Below the pieces are notes generated by a model. It was not told the origin of the DNA, did no database searches, and saw nothing but the letters and a program-made list of their open reading frames with translations. Below are positions 8,634 to 17,376 of a stretch of 64,000 bases of DNA, piece after piece. How positions within the stretch are numbered: the first letter of the stretch is position 1; every line of letters begins with the position of its first letter. The DNA comes from Streptomyces shenzhenensis (lineage in GTDB: Bacteria > Actinomycetota > Actinomycetes > Streptomycetales > Streptomycetaceae). The position numbers were made by a program, and so were the translations under genes. The stretch is from the NCBI RefSeq assembly GCF_021462265.1, contig NZ_JAJONF010000005.1, forward strand, positions 248,001-312,000, read 5' to 3'.

Positions 8634-8849
8634 GCCGGAGGACCGCCCCCCCGCTGGCGGGTGAGGGTGAGGGTGAAACGGTCCACCGGCAACAGGGGGC
8701 CGTAGGGCCCGGACACCGCGTAGACGGATCATCGATGTCCGGTTGCCCGGCCAGGTACTCCACCAGCTCCGGCGGCTCCCCACCGAGCGGATCGTCGAGG
8801 AACCCGCCCGTGCAACGGACCGTTGCCGGCTGCACCGCGAACCCCGGCT

Positions 8850-8955
8850 TGTGACGTCCTGGACGACGGCCGGCAGGGCCACCTCCGGCGCGGAGACCCG
8901 CCCCCGCCCCTGCCCGAGCCCCTCGCTGATCTCGTTCGGGACTGCCTTCGGTCAC
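8850..8955 (+). pseudogene. Decayed recombinase fragment
   Basis: The plus-strand reading DVLDDG...GDPPPPLPEPLADLVRDCLRSLP matches the segment DVLDDGATIAVRLGDPPSPL / PEPVADLMRAYIRSC of the broken recombinase at 10817-12120, in the same order and spacing. Flanking sequence no longer aligns. I read it as a leftover of an earlier copy of the same mobile element. Confidence 0.55.
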
Positions 8956-9161
8956 TCCCGGCCCCTCGACGCCCCCTCGGCAATCCCGGGCCCAGCGCCA
9001 AGGCCCGCCGCGGGTACGAGAACCGCGTCAGCGCCCTCGGGTCCGAAACCCCCGTAGCGAGGCCGTCAGAAAAGGTCAGCACTCGCACCGACCGAACCGT
9101 GATCGTTCTCGGCGCCGACGGCTGTACCGATGTTCCTACCGACGCCAATTGCATCGGAAGC

Positions 9162-9175
9162 GAATACGCGACACC
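9162..9175 (+). repeat. Copy 1 of the recombinase-element end sequence
   Basis: GAATACGCGACACC, identical to 12018-12031 and 13595-13608, all in direct orientation. Copies 1 and 2 bracket the recombinase genes at 9371-12120, so this may be an attachment core or element boundary. Only the 14-bp core is shared by copy 1. The 8956-9370 stretch otherwise shows no supportable gene. Confidence 0.55.
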
Positions 9176-9370
9176 CGTCCTGGAGGCGAGTCCAGGGCCC
9201 GCGCAGAAGCGGCCCACCGGGGAGCATTGACCTCGGCGGAACGGTAGCGGTCTTGTCGGCGGACGTCTGCGGATCTCACTCCATCGAGCGATTGAACTGC
9301 GAAGACTCCCCCGAGTCGCATCTGATGCGAAATTCTCGCGTCAGATGCGACAGACGGAGAGTGATGGCGG

Positions 9371-10489
9371 ATGGGTGGGGACGGTCTCGTTCCAGGGTCT
9401 GCTCGGCTGCACCTGATCGACGGTTTGCCATTGCTGCGGCCGGACGAGCAGGTCTTCGAGGCGATGATCAAGGGCTGGCGCAACCAGCAGCTCACCCGGA
9501 ACCTCTCGCCGGGATACGTCGGTGACCAGGAACGCACGGTCCGGGCCTTCACTCGGCACGCCGATGCGATGCCGCGGCAGTGGACGCCACAGCACGTCGA
9601 CGAATGGTCGGCCGATCTGCGGGCGGTGCACAGCTGCGTCCGCTCCACCCTGCGCAACTACCAGGGCTCGGTAAGGCAGTTCTGCGACTTTCTGACCAAC
9701 CCCGCCTACGGCTGGAGCGACGAGTGCCTGCGGTACTTCGGCACCCACCCCGTCCAGGTGGTCTACGACTGGAACGCCGCGACGCACGCCGACGAGGCCG
9801 AGGGCGAGCCGGAACGCCGAGAATTCACCAGACCCGAGCTGGAAGCGTTCTTCGACCACGCTGACGAGGAGGTCCTGCGGGTTCGCGGCAAGGGCCGCAT
9901 GGGTTGGCTGCCGGCCTTCCGGGACACCGCCTTGTTCAAGACCGCGTACGCCTACGGCCTGCGTCGCAACGAGACCCGGATGCTGGATCTCACCGACTTC
10001 GGCCGCAATCCGGAGGGCCGGGAGTTCGGCGAGTACGGCACTCTGCTGGTCCGCTACGGCAAGGCCAAGAAGGACTCGCCGCCCAAGCGTCGCAGCGTGC
10101 TGACCGTCTGGCACTGGACACCCGGCACGATCGATGAATGGATCAGCGAGGTGCGGCCCGGGATGCGGCATTCGACCAGTCGGGCTCTCTGGCCGTCCGA
10201 GCGAGGCCCTCGGCTCGGTGTCCAGCGGCTGGACTCCCGCTTCGCCGCCTACCGGGACGCCGTCGGCCTGGACCCCGCGCTGGAGTTCCACTCGCTGCGT
10301 AGGTCCTGCATCACCCACCTGGTCGAGGACGGCCACGACCCGCTGTTCGTCCAGCAGCAGGTCGGCCATGACCACGCTTCGACCTACGCGATCTACACCT
10401 GCGTCTCCTCCGACTTCCGCACCCGCTCCCTGCGTCGCGTCCTGGACGCCACCATCGAGGCCGCTCTGCGGCCGGGAAGGACCTCCTGA
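9371..10489 (+). CDS. Tyrosine site-specific recombinase
   Basis: A 372-aa integrase of the XerC/D-like class. The N-terminal SAM-like core-binding domain spans about 30-130 (GYVGDQERTVRAFTRH...STLRNYQGSVRQFCDFL). The catalytic domain has Arg in AYGLRRNETRMLDLTD, the C-terminal box FHSLRRSCITHLVEDG, then QVGHDHASTYAIYTCVS with the His and the presumed nucleophile Tyr. All key residues appear intact. The stop overlaps the ATG of the following HTH gene (TGATG), so they form an operon. With the broken third gene this resembles the gene order recombinase, small HTH protein, zinc-finger recombinase of actinobacterial recombinase-type mobile elements. Confidence 0.9.
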   Translation: MGGDGLVPGSARLHLIDGLPLLRPDEQVFEAMIKGWRNQQLTRNLSPGYVGDQERTVRAFTRHADAMPRQWTPQHVDEWSADLRAVHSCVRSTLRNYQGSVRQFCDFLTNPAYGWSDECLRYFGTHPVQVVYDWNAATHADEAEGEPERREFTRPELEAFFDHADEEVLRVRGKGRMGWLPAFRDTALFKTAYAYGLRRNETRMLDLTDFGRNPEGREFGEYGTLLVRYGKAKKDSPPKRRSVLTVWHWTPGTIDEWISEVRPGMRHSTSRALWPSERGPRLGVQRLDSRFAAYRDAVGLDPALEFHSLRRSCITHLVEDGHDPLFVQQQVGHDHASTYAIYTCVSSDFRTRSLRRVLDATIEAALRPGRTS

Positions 10490-10799
10490 TGCCACGCCAG
10501 ATCAGCTACCGATGGCGCCTGCGCGAACTGATGGCCGCCCGTGGCATGTTCACCGTCGCCGAACTCGTGCCGCACCTGAACGAACGCGGCATCACGCTGT
10601 CCTCCTCCCAGGTCACCGCCTGGTCTCCGGCACCCCGGAACGGCTGTCCCTGCCAGTGCTGGCCACCCTCTGCGACATCCTCGACTGCACGCCCGCCGAC
10701 CTGATCGCCACCTCGGCCCAGAACCTCCCAGCCCGACGCGCCGCTGGCGAGGAGGCGCCGATCAATCTGGCCGCCGGCGGCCCACACGGGTCCGCCTGA
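10489..10799 (+). pseudogene. XRE-type HTH regulator, frameshifted
   Basis: The frame from ATG 10489 reads YRWRLRELMAARGMFTVAEL then PHLNERGITLSSSQV, after which homology continues in another frame as RLVSGTPERLSLPVLATLCD, ILDCTPADLI and a short tail ending at 10799. One missing base near 10612-10615 (GGTCACCGCC) explains the switch. Without it the protein would be about 103 aa, a single Cro/C1-type HTH domain. It is translationally coupled to the recombinase. A programmed frameshift cannot be excluded but no slippery heptamer is evident. Confidence 0.75.
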
Positions 10800-10816
10800 C
10801 ACCCGAGGGATGAGCA

Positions 10817-12120
10817 GTGACGCCGGAGGAGTACGAACGGTGGCACGTCCGGACCTGCGCACGCTGCGGCCGGCGGGCGGCGAAGTCCGCCGAGTGGTCG
10901 GACGGTCCGATCTGCCGGACCTGCTGGCCTGATCTGGCTCCGCAACCCCAACGTCGTCCGCCTCGTGCGGGACCTGGCCACCGGCACCGTCCCGCTCACC
11001 CACGACTGGGCTGCACCAGGAAACACCCTGGCGAACCGTCGTCCACCTGCGTGACCTGCTGATGGACAGCGGCGTCCTTCCGCGCGTCGACCGGCAGCTC
11101 ATGCTCTATCAGCGTTGGCCGACCGAACGGCTCGCCACCGTCGAGGACCCCGAACACCGGCGGCATCTTCAGCACTTCGCCCTCTGGCACCAGATGCGGC
11201 GCCTACGGAGCAAGGCGGAGAACGGACAGTTGGGATGCTCCCAGGCCAACCAGGCGAAACAGGAGATCACCCAGACCCGTGCCTTCCTCACCTGGCTCGC
11301 TGTCCGAGGCCGCACCGTCGAACACTGCCAGCAGGCCGACCTCGACGCCTGGCACACGGAGAAGCCGGCCACCCGGCGCCCGGCCCAGACGTTCCTGCGA
11401 TGGTGCATGAAGACGAGCCGGATGCCCCGCCTCACCCTGCCACCCCAGGTCGTCAACCAGGACCAAGCGCCGCTGCACCAGCATCGCCGACTCGCCATTC
11501 TCCGGCGGGCCCTCAATGATGACTCTCTGCCCCTGCGGACCCGGGTCGCCGCTGCGCTCGTTCTCCTCTACGCGCAACCCGTCGCCTGCATCGTTCGCCT
11601 CACGGTCGACGACGTCCTCGACGACGGGGCCACCATCGCCGTCCGGCTGGGAGATCCGCCGTCCCCGCTGCCGGAGCCCGTCGCTGACCTCATGCGGGCC
11701 TACATCCGCTCTTGCCGGCACCTGCCCTACGCCAGCAGCAGAAGCTCACAGTGGCTCTTCCCCGGCCGCCAGCCCGGCCAGCCGATGAACCCGGTCAGCC
11801 TCCAAGTCCACCTGCGGAAGATCGGCGTCCCGCCGCAGCGCGGCAGGACCTCCGCGATCCGACAACTCGTCCTCCAGGCCCCGGCCCCCGTCATCGCGAA
11901 GGCCCTCGGTTACCACGACAAGACCGCCACCCGACTGGTCACCGAAGCCGGAGGCACCTGGGCCCGATACGCCCCCCGGCGACCACACACGGTGACGTCA
12001 AGACCGGCCTCACCGAGGAATACGCGACACCTCAACATGCGAACCCATCAGTCCCGAGGCCGGATCACTTGCGAAGTAGAGAACGATACTCGCCCGGGGC
12101 CGTGCCTCGGACACGTCTGA
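10817..12120 (+). pseudogene. Zinc-finger-containing recombinase, broken by frameshifts
   Basis: GTG 10817 opens a Cys-rich N-terminus (CARCGRR...DGPICRTC, a zinc ribbon) that is cut at about 10930 by a deletion or shift. Sequence then resumes in a second frame (GLIWLRNPNVVRLVRDLATG) and shifts again near 11010 to the long frame 11062-12120 (LHQETPWRTVVHLRDLLMDS onward). The C-terminal half carries the recombinase-like core ending ALGYHDKTATRLVTEAGGTW / ARYA. An extra C in the run at 11971-11977 abolishes the ancestral stop (TGA 11993-11995 after the codons for PGDHTR) and extends the frame to 12120. At least three lesions are visible, so the mobile element is probably immobile on its own. 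Confidence 0.8.
11964..12062 (+). repeat. Recombinase-element end, long copy A
   Basis: About 99 bp, nearly identical to 13542-13639 (copy B) in direct orientation. It includes the last codons of the recombinase, its ancestral stop, and the core GAATACGCGACACC at 12018-12031. Copy B lacks the extra C of copy A, so copy B keeps the ancestral end WSRYAFGDHTR. The two copies flank 1.48 kb of unrelated DNA. Confidence 0.85.
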
Positions 12121-13096
12121 AGGCACGGCTGAAAGCGTGCGGAGAGCCGTATCCGACCGCGCCGGAGATCGACTCGACCGACTCATCGGTATCGCGGAGC
12201 CGGACGGACGCCAGGTCGATGCGCCACTGCGTCACGTACGCACCCGGCGTCTGTCCGAGGGCGGACCGGAAACGCCTGGACAGCGAAGAGGTTTCTCGCC
12301 CGTGACATGGAGCCACACAGTGCCGCGGGACACCACGTGCAGTGCCGCTCCTGTCGCCGTAGGTGGCGATGCTGCGGGGCTCACCGAAGCCGAACAAGGC
12401 CCCTGACGGGAACGTGGTGTCCTGCCCCGAGGAGTAACCGACCAGGTGGAGGGTGCCGCCCTCGGCGAGGGAACTCCACGCCTGGGCCACCAGCGGCCCG
12501 CCGACCGTGTCCAGGACGAGGTCGAACCGGTTCCCGGTCTCGGCCAGGTCGGTCAGGACCCTGTCGGCGCCGAGTTCACGGAGTCCGGCGGCCCGCTCCG
12601 GCGAACCGACGAGTGCCGTCACCCGGGCGCCCGCCAGCGCCGCCAGCTGGACGGCGAAGTGCCCCACGCCCCCGCTGGCGCCGGTGACCAGAACGTTGCG
12701 CGCCAGCAGGGAACGCTTGCGCAGCACCCGGAATGCGGTGACTCCGGCGATCCCCAGCGCGGCGGCGTCGGCCAGGTCCACGCCCTCGGGGACGGTGCCG
12801 AGCGAGGCGGGGCTGACTGCCACCCGCTCCGCCCACGCGTGGGGAGCCATCCCCACGGCAACGCGCGTACCTGCGGGCGGCCCCAAGCCGTCGGACGCGG
12901 CGCGCACCACGACGCCGGCCGCGTCGTGACCGTGCACAGCGCCGGCTGGCCACTGGTGCACGTAATTCAGCTCTCCGAAGTTGAGACCGATGTGCCGTAT
13001 CTCCACCAACGCCTCACCGGCGGACGGTACGGGCTCATCGACATCGGCGAACCGGATGGGTCCGGCGTCACTGTGATCGACCACAAGGGCGCGCAT
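12065..13096 (-). CDS. Chimera: truncated MDR dehydrogenase joined to AraC HTH domain
   Basis: A 343-aa frame. Residues 1 to about 253 are a zinc-independent medium-chain dehydrogenase (quinone oxidoreductase type): GELNYVHQWPAGAVHGHDAA, then VLVTGASGGVGHFAVQLAAL and LDTVGGP. Sequence breaks off at FGFGEPRSIATYGD, well before the family's normal end. After about 20 unrelated residues comes the second half of an AraC DNA-binding domain: LSRRFRSALGQTPGAYVTQW, IDLASVRLRDTDESV and GYGSPHAFSRAFRRVRGTAP. ATG 13096 is used as it begins the dehydrogenase core. The frame stays open through the junction. It sits exactly between the two long repeats. It may be a deletion product with no function, or a DNA-tethered oxidoreductase-like sensor (speculative). 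Confidence 0.7.
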   Translation of the reverse strand: MRALVVDHSDAGPIRFADVDEPVPSAGEALVEIRHIGLNFGELNYVHQWPAGAVHGHDAAGVVVRAASDGLGPPAGTRVAVGMAPHAWAERVAVSPASLGTVPEGVDLADAAALGIAGVTAFRVLRKRSLLARNVLVTGASGGVGHFAVQLAALAGARVTALVGSPERAAGLRELGADRVLTDLAETGNRFDLVLDTVGGPLVAQAWSSLAEGGTLHLVGYSSGQDTTFPSGALFGFGEPRSIATYGDRSGTARGVPRHCVAPCHGRETSSLSRRFRSALGQTPGAYVTQWRIDLASVRLRDTDESVESISGAVGYGSPHAFSRAFRRVRGTAPGEYRSLLRK

Positions 13097-13345
13097 AGGG
13101 GGTGTACTTCCTTCTCTCGTGGACGTGCCTGAACATCGGCGCGGCAACAGATCGAGTGCGCACATGCCGCACTGCCGCCTTCTTGGAACCCTTACGCAGG
13201 ACCGGGACAGCGGCCAGACCCGTGAGAATCAATCAGTTGACGATCTGTGTCAGTGCGACTCGCGGCGCGTCGAGCCCTGCACCCGTCCGGTGGATGACGC
13301 TGTGACGGGCACAGACATGCCCGGCAATGTGATGATCTTGAGGCG

Positions 13346-13541
13346 TCAGCGCTTCCGCCGGGCGGCGGGGTCGCGCTGGGCGACGTGCCGGGCGACCGCG
13401 CCGACGCCGGGGTGGGCGTACCGCTCCGGGTAGGGGGCGGAGGCGTGGCGGGAGCGGGCCAGGAGCATCGGGTGGAGATGCCGCTCCGCGCGAGCAGCCG
13501 CGCGTTCTGCCAGCGCCTGATCGTCGATGAGGACTCTGGAG
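13346..13541 (-). pseudogene. C-terminal fragment of an unidentified protein
   Basis: The minus-strand frame LAERAAARAERHLHPMLLAR then YPERYAHPGVGAVARHVAQR and DPAARRKR has normal Streptomyces codon bias and a natural-looking end, but is cut at its 5' side where repeat copy B begins (about 13542). I do not recognise the family. 13097-13345 shows no gene. Confidence 0.3.
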
Positions 13542-13639
13542 CCGATACGCCTTCGGCGACCACACACGGTGACACCAGGCACGGCCTCGACGAGGAATAC
13601 GCGACACCTCAACATGCGAGCCCACCAGTCCCGAGGCCG
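13542..13639 (+). repeat. Recombinase-element end, long copy B
   Basis: Direct repeat of 11964-12062 with a 1-bp difference in length and a handful of substitutions. It keeps the in-frame ancestral recombinase end (W-S-R-Y-A-F-G-D-H-T-R, stop) and the core GAATACGCGACACC at 13595-13608. Upstream of W the homology stops abruptly at about 13536, so only the tail of a second recombinase copy is left. Confidence 0.85.
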
Positions 13640-13839
13640 TAATGCCGATCTCGGCATAGGGGCACCCGTAGAGGCGCGGAATCAGTGGTCAATGTTCTTC
13701 GACAACACGAATTTCATCGTTCTGCCCTTGCCCGGGCAGTGAGTCCAGGGCAGAGTGGGGTCTTGATCGCGCGCCCGGATCCGACCCGGCCGCGAGGGAC
13801 GTACCGGCAGTCGGGCAAGCGCGCACAGGGGTTGCAGCA

Positions 13840-14610
13840 ATGACTCGCTTTCGTGATCGGGTGGCGATTGTCACGGGCGCCGGCGCCCCCGACGGAATCG
13901 GCATGGCTGTTGCCAGGGGACTGGCGGCAGAGGGCTGCCGGGTGGTGCTGGGCGCGACCTCTGAGCGGATCCACCAGCGTGCGGCGGAGATCGGCGCGGA
14001 CGCCATCGGTGTGGTGGCCGACCTGACCGTCGAAGAAGGCGCGGACACCCTGGTCCAGGCGGCGCTGCGACGATGGGGCCGCCTGGACGTTCTGGTGAAC
14101 AACGCCGGTATGACGTCGGTGACTTCGGGGTGGGACGCCGAGGAGGAGGTGGCCGCTCTGTCGCTGGCCGACTGGAACGCGGCGCTGGCCCGTAATCTCA
14201 CGACGGCCTTCCTGATGTCCCGAGCGGTCGTGCCGCCGATGCGGACGGCCGGATACGGCCGCATCGTCTCCATCGGTTCCACCACCGGGACGGTCAACGC
14301 GATGCCCGGGCAGGCCACTTACACCGCGGCGAAGGCGGGCCTGGTCGGGCTGTCCCAGGCGCTCGCCCTGGAGGTGGCGGGGTGCGGCATCACGGTGAAC
14401 GTCGTGGCACCCGGCTATGTGGCGACCGGCTCGCAACTGGCCTTCGAGGCGAAGGCCGCGGCGGCAGGTCCCCTCGGGCGCAGCGGGACGCCGGAGGAGA
14501 TCGCCGCCTGCGTGTCGTTCCTGGCGCACGAGTCTGCTTCGTTCGTCACCGGTGCCGTCCTCGTGGCTGACGGCGGTCACAATCTTCCAGAGACCTGGCC
14601 TCGGTCCTGA
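13840..14610 (+). CDS. Short-chain dehydrogenase/reductase
   Basis: A 256-aa SDR of the classical type. The cofactor motif is TGAGAPDGIG, one residue longer than the usual TGxxxGxG, followed by NNAGMT, SIGSTTG and the active-site YTAAKAG; the C-terminal PGYVATG and FVTGAVLVADGG are as in 3-oxoacyl-ACP reductase-like enzymes. It is likely an NAD(P)H-dependent ketone reductase or alcohol dehydrogenase; the substrate is unknown. ATG 13840 is the first codon of the conserved core with only a weak purine stretch upstream. It stands alone just downstream of the recombinase remnants, with the next genes on the opposite strand. Confidence 0.9.
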   Translation: MTRFRDRVAIVTGAGAPDGIGMAVARGLAAEGCRVVLGATSERIHQRAAEIGADAIGVVADLTVEEGADTLVQAALRRWGRLDVLVNNAGMTSVTSGWDAEEEVAALSLADWNAALARNLTTAFLMSRAVVPPMRTAGYGRIVSIGSTTGTVNAMPGQATYTAAKAGLVGLSQALALEVAGCGITVNVVAPGYVATGSQLAFEAKAAAAGPLGRSGTPEEIAACVSFLAHESASFVTGAVLVADGGHNLPETWPRS

Positions 14611-14661
14611 CCCCGCCGTCCGAGCTGAGGGCGGGCAGGTCCGGCGCCGCTCCCGGTGGTC

Positions 14662-14832
14662 TCAGCCGACCCCGCGGCCGGTCGGCAAGACGTCGGCCGG
14701 CTGACCATCTCCCTGCAGAGGGCTGTGCTGTCCGCCGTCGGCCCCGTCGGTATCCGCGATGATCAGCCGGACACAGTGCCCAGTCCCGCGCCAAAAGGCG
14801 TTGTCCAGCGTCAGGGTGAGCTCGGCGATCAC
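14662..14832 (-). CDS. Small protein coupled to the MDR oxidoreductase
   Basis: A 56-aa frame that starts with GTG overlapping the stop of the upstream oxidoreductase by four bases (GTGA, 14829-14832). It begins VIAELTLTLDNAFWRGTGHC then VRLIIADTDGADGG. The composition of the first 30 residues looks coding, the last 25 less so. I recognise no family. The coupling suggests it is translated; it could also be the stub of a longer gene lost by deletion. Confidence 0.4.
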   Translation of the reverse strand: MIAELTLTLDNAFWRGTGHCVRLIIADTDGADGGQHSPLQGDGQPADVLPTGRGVG

Positions 14833-15830
14833 GAGGCCACCGTGAGCACGATCTTGCCCTGGATGTGGCCCTGCGCGGCTCGCGTGTGAGCGCTGCCCGC
14901 CTCGGACAGCGGGTAGGTGCTGTCCACCCCGACCTGGAGCTTGCCCTCGTCGAACAGGCGCCCGATCTCGGCGAGCTGGGGGCCGTTGGAACGTACCTGA
15001 ATGTTCGAGACCCTGATACCCAGACGCGCCGTCTCTTGCGGGTCGTACTGGGCGAAGAACACCGGAAGCATGGTGCCGCCGCGCTTGAGCACCGTCAGGA
15101 AGCGTGAGCTGTCCGGGCCGCCGACGGTGTCGATCACCAGGTCGACGCCGCTGACCACGTCCGCGGCGCGCGTCCTGGTGTAGTCGATGAACTCGTCGGC
15201 GCCGAGCTTGCGCAGGAACTGCTCGTGCCGGCCCGAGGCCACCGCGATCACATGTGCCCCCTTCCATTTCGCCAGCTGCACCGCGAAGTGGCCCACCCCA
15301 CCGGCCGCCCCGTTGACCAGCACGGTCGTCCCCGGCGTGATGGGCACCGGCTGGTGCACCTGGCCGGTGAAAGGAGACGGCACGTCGTGGCCGAGATCAA
15401 CCAGGTACTGCCAGGCCGTGAGCACGGCCATCGGCGCCCCGGCCGCCTGCACATGGTCGATTCCGGTCGGCTTGGGTGCCAGGTCCGAAGCCGGTGCGGA
15501 CACGTACTCGGCGTACGTCCGGCCGTCGAACCCGGGGAACCGCAGCATGCCGAAGACCTCGTCACCGACGGCGAACCCCGGCACGTCCGGAGCGACCGCC
15601 TGGACCACGCCCGACATGTCCGTCCCGGGGATCAAGGGGAACTCCAGCGCCGGCCTCATCTCGGCAGGCATGACCTTCATCCCCTCACGCAGGTACCAGT
15701 CCGGCGGGTTGACGCCGGCCGCGTGCACCCGGACGAGCACCTCGCCCGGGCCGATCTCGGGAACCGGTACCTCCTCGTACCGCAGAACTTCCGGCCCGCC
15801 CGCCTCGTGGAACTGGATCGCCTTCATCAC
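14829..15830 (-). CDS. NADP-dependent medium-chain oxidoreductase (quinone reductase type)
   Basis: A 333-aa MDR protein without the structural zinc Cys cluster. Visible: PEVLRYEEVPVPEIGPGEVL, the GTDMSGVVQAVAPDVPGFAV segment, the nucleotide-binding VNGAAGGVGHFAVQLAKWKG and VIDTVGGPDSSRFL. It matches NADPH:quinone/alkenal reductases. Two adjacent ATGs (15830, 15827) are possible starts. It is divergent from a LysR regulator 119 bp away, a classic regulator-target pair, and its stop overlaps a small downstream frame. Confidence 0.92.
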   Translation of the reverse strand: MMKAIQFHEAGGPEVLRYEEVPVPEIGPGEVLVRVHAAGVNPPDWYLREGMKVMPAEMRPALEFPLIPGTDMSGVVQAVAPDVPGFAVGDEVFGMLRFPGFDGRTYAEYVSAPASDLAPKPTGIDHVQAAGAPMAVLTAWQYLVDLGHDVPSPFTGQVHQPVPITPGTTVLVNGAAGGVGHFAVQLAKWKGAHVIAVASGRHEQFLRKLGADEFIDYTRTRAADVVSGVDLVIDTVGGPDSSRFLTVLKRGGTMLPVFFAQYDPQETARLGIRVSNIQVRSNGPQLAEIGRLFDEGKLQVGVDSTYPLSEAGSAHTRAAQGHIQGKIVLTVAS

Positions 15831-15949
15831 GCCTGTCGCCTTCCTGCGGAAACGTTGCTCCTTCAGTCAAGGCCCAGCACGGCATGACCGTCCAAGACCG
15901 GTTCGGCAACCTGGTCATTCCGAAACGGCATGACACGTACGCTGGAAGG

Positions 15950-16825
15950 GTGAACGACCCCGGAGAGGACCTGGACCTGCGGCTGGTGCGCTACTTCACC
16001 GTGGTGGCGGCGCACCAGAACTTCGGCCGGGCCGCCGCCGACCTGCACGTGGCCCAGCCGGCGCTGAGCCGTCAGATCCAACGGCTCGAGAAGTACCTCG
16101 GCGTACGACTGCTGGACCGCGTACCCCGGGGCACCCGGCTCACTCCGGCCGGCCAGGTGTTCCTCCCCCGGGCCCAAGCCCTGCTGCGGGCCGCCCGCCA
16201 GGCCGAGCTGGCCGTGCGCGCTCAAGCCGGGACCGAACGAATCACCATCGGCTACGTCGAAGACCTGGTGATCACCGCCGCCGTACGCGAACTGCGCCAC
16301 CGTCACCCGGACGCCGAGATCGCCACCCGGTACCTGAGCTGCCGCGACGTCGGGGCGCTGTCCGACAGGCGCGTCGACGTCCTGATCGCGCGGGCTCCGC
16401 TGCCGCTCGCCGCCGACGGCGTGCTCACCACCCCGCTGTACGAGGAGCCCCGCATGCTCGTGGTCCCGCGCGGCCATTCCCTGGCCGGCCGCGCCTCGGT
16501 GGCCGTGGAAGAACTGGCCGGCGAGGAAGCGGCGCCGTGCGCGTTCCAGACCGCGGACTGGACTTCCTACCGGATCCTCGGGGCCGGCGTGCCGCCGATC
16601 GAGAGCTACGAGGACAAGCTCGAACTCGTCGCCAGTGGCAGGGCGATCGCCGTGCTACCGGTCGGCGATCGGCGTAGCTCGCTGCGTCCCGACCTGGTGA
16701 CCGTCCCGATCGAGGGCGCTCCTCCCAGCCCGGTCGTCCTGGTCAGCCGCAAGGGCGACCCGAATCCGATGATCAGGAATCTCCGGCTGGCGGCCAAGGC
16801 CGTCCTGACCGCCCCGGCAGCCTGA
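15950..16825 (+). CDS. LysR-family transcriptional regulator
   Basis: A 291-aa LysR protein. The N-terminal winged HTH reads LRLVRYFTVVAAHQNFGRAA then DLHVAQPALSRQIQRLEKYL, and the effector domain follows with ERITIGYVEDLVITAAVREL. GTG 15950 places the HTH at the usual distance from the N-terminus. An in-frame ATG at 15884 would add 22 untypical residues. TACGCT at 15938-15943 lies 6 nt before the GTG, suggesting a leaderless transcript. It probably controls the divergent oxidoreductase. Confidence 0.88.
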   Translation: MNDPGEDLDLRLVRYFTVVAAHQNFGRAAADLHVAQPALSRQIQRLEKYLGVRLLDRVPRGTRLTPAGQVFLPRAQALLRAARQAELAVRAQAGTERITIGYVEDLVITAAVRELRHRHPDAEIATRYLSCRDVGALSDRRVDVLIARAPLPLAADGVLTTPLYEEPRMLVVPRGHSLAGRASVAVEELAGEEAAPCAFQTADWTSYRILGAGVPPIESYEDKLELVASGRAIAVLPVGDRRSSLRPDLVTVPIEGAPPSPVVLVSRKGDPNPMIRNLRLAAKAVLTAPAA

Positions 16826-17376
16826 CCGCCCCGGCGCTCCGACCGGGACCTGCCCGACCCCCTTGGTGCCGAACTGGCCCAGCCGGCGGTGCACGTCGCG
16901 CCGGCTCCGCGTCCGGCCCCATGGAACGACCAGGAACCGTTGCCGTACCCCGTGCGGGCGCGGGGGCTTCAGGTCCGGCCAGGTCAACGCCCACGCGATG
17001 GTCGGGGGCGCCGTCGGGATGCTCCGCAGCGCCGCGTGTCGCGGGCGGCCGCCCGGCCCGCCTGGATCAACTTCCCGGCGTCGTTCTCCCGCTGGAAGCC
17101 CCCGGACGTCCTGAGCGGAGAAAACCCCTCCGCCTCGGGGTTCGCCGCCGATGCGGTGCCCACCCCTTGCGGCCGCGTGCGGAAGTTGCCACGCTGGTCT
17201 TTCACACCGTTTGCTCCTGCTCTCACCACGGCGTTCGCGAGACCGCCGGCCCCGACCAGTCCCGGCTCGATACGTTCGTGCGCGCTGCTCTCCCTCCCGG
17301 CGCTGATGCGCGTACACCGCGCCCGAGCACCACAGCGACTGGCCGGACAGCCGCCGCCTCACCTGTGGAGCACACC
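16826..17376. other. Gap without a supportable gene
   Basis: 550 bp of GC-rich sequence. Short open frames exist on both strands (for example 16984-17229, minus, containing VKDQRGNFRTRPQG) but none has a recognisable domain or a convincing start. Possibly the debris of a lost gene. Confidence 0.4.

Noticed and set aside
10489..10799. Programmed frameshifting in the HTH gene
   Set aside because: No slippery heptamer or stimulatory structure is evident; a simple one-base deletion explains the data, and the neighbouring gene is also broken.
16831..17376. Minus-strand frames such as 16984-17229 as a gene
   Set aside because: No recognisable domain, no RBS, and Arg/Gly/Ala-rich composition typical of noncoding GC-rich DNA.
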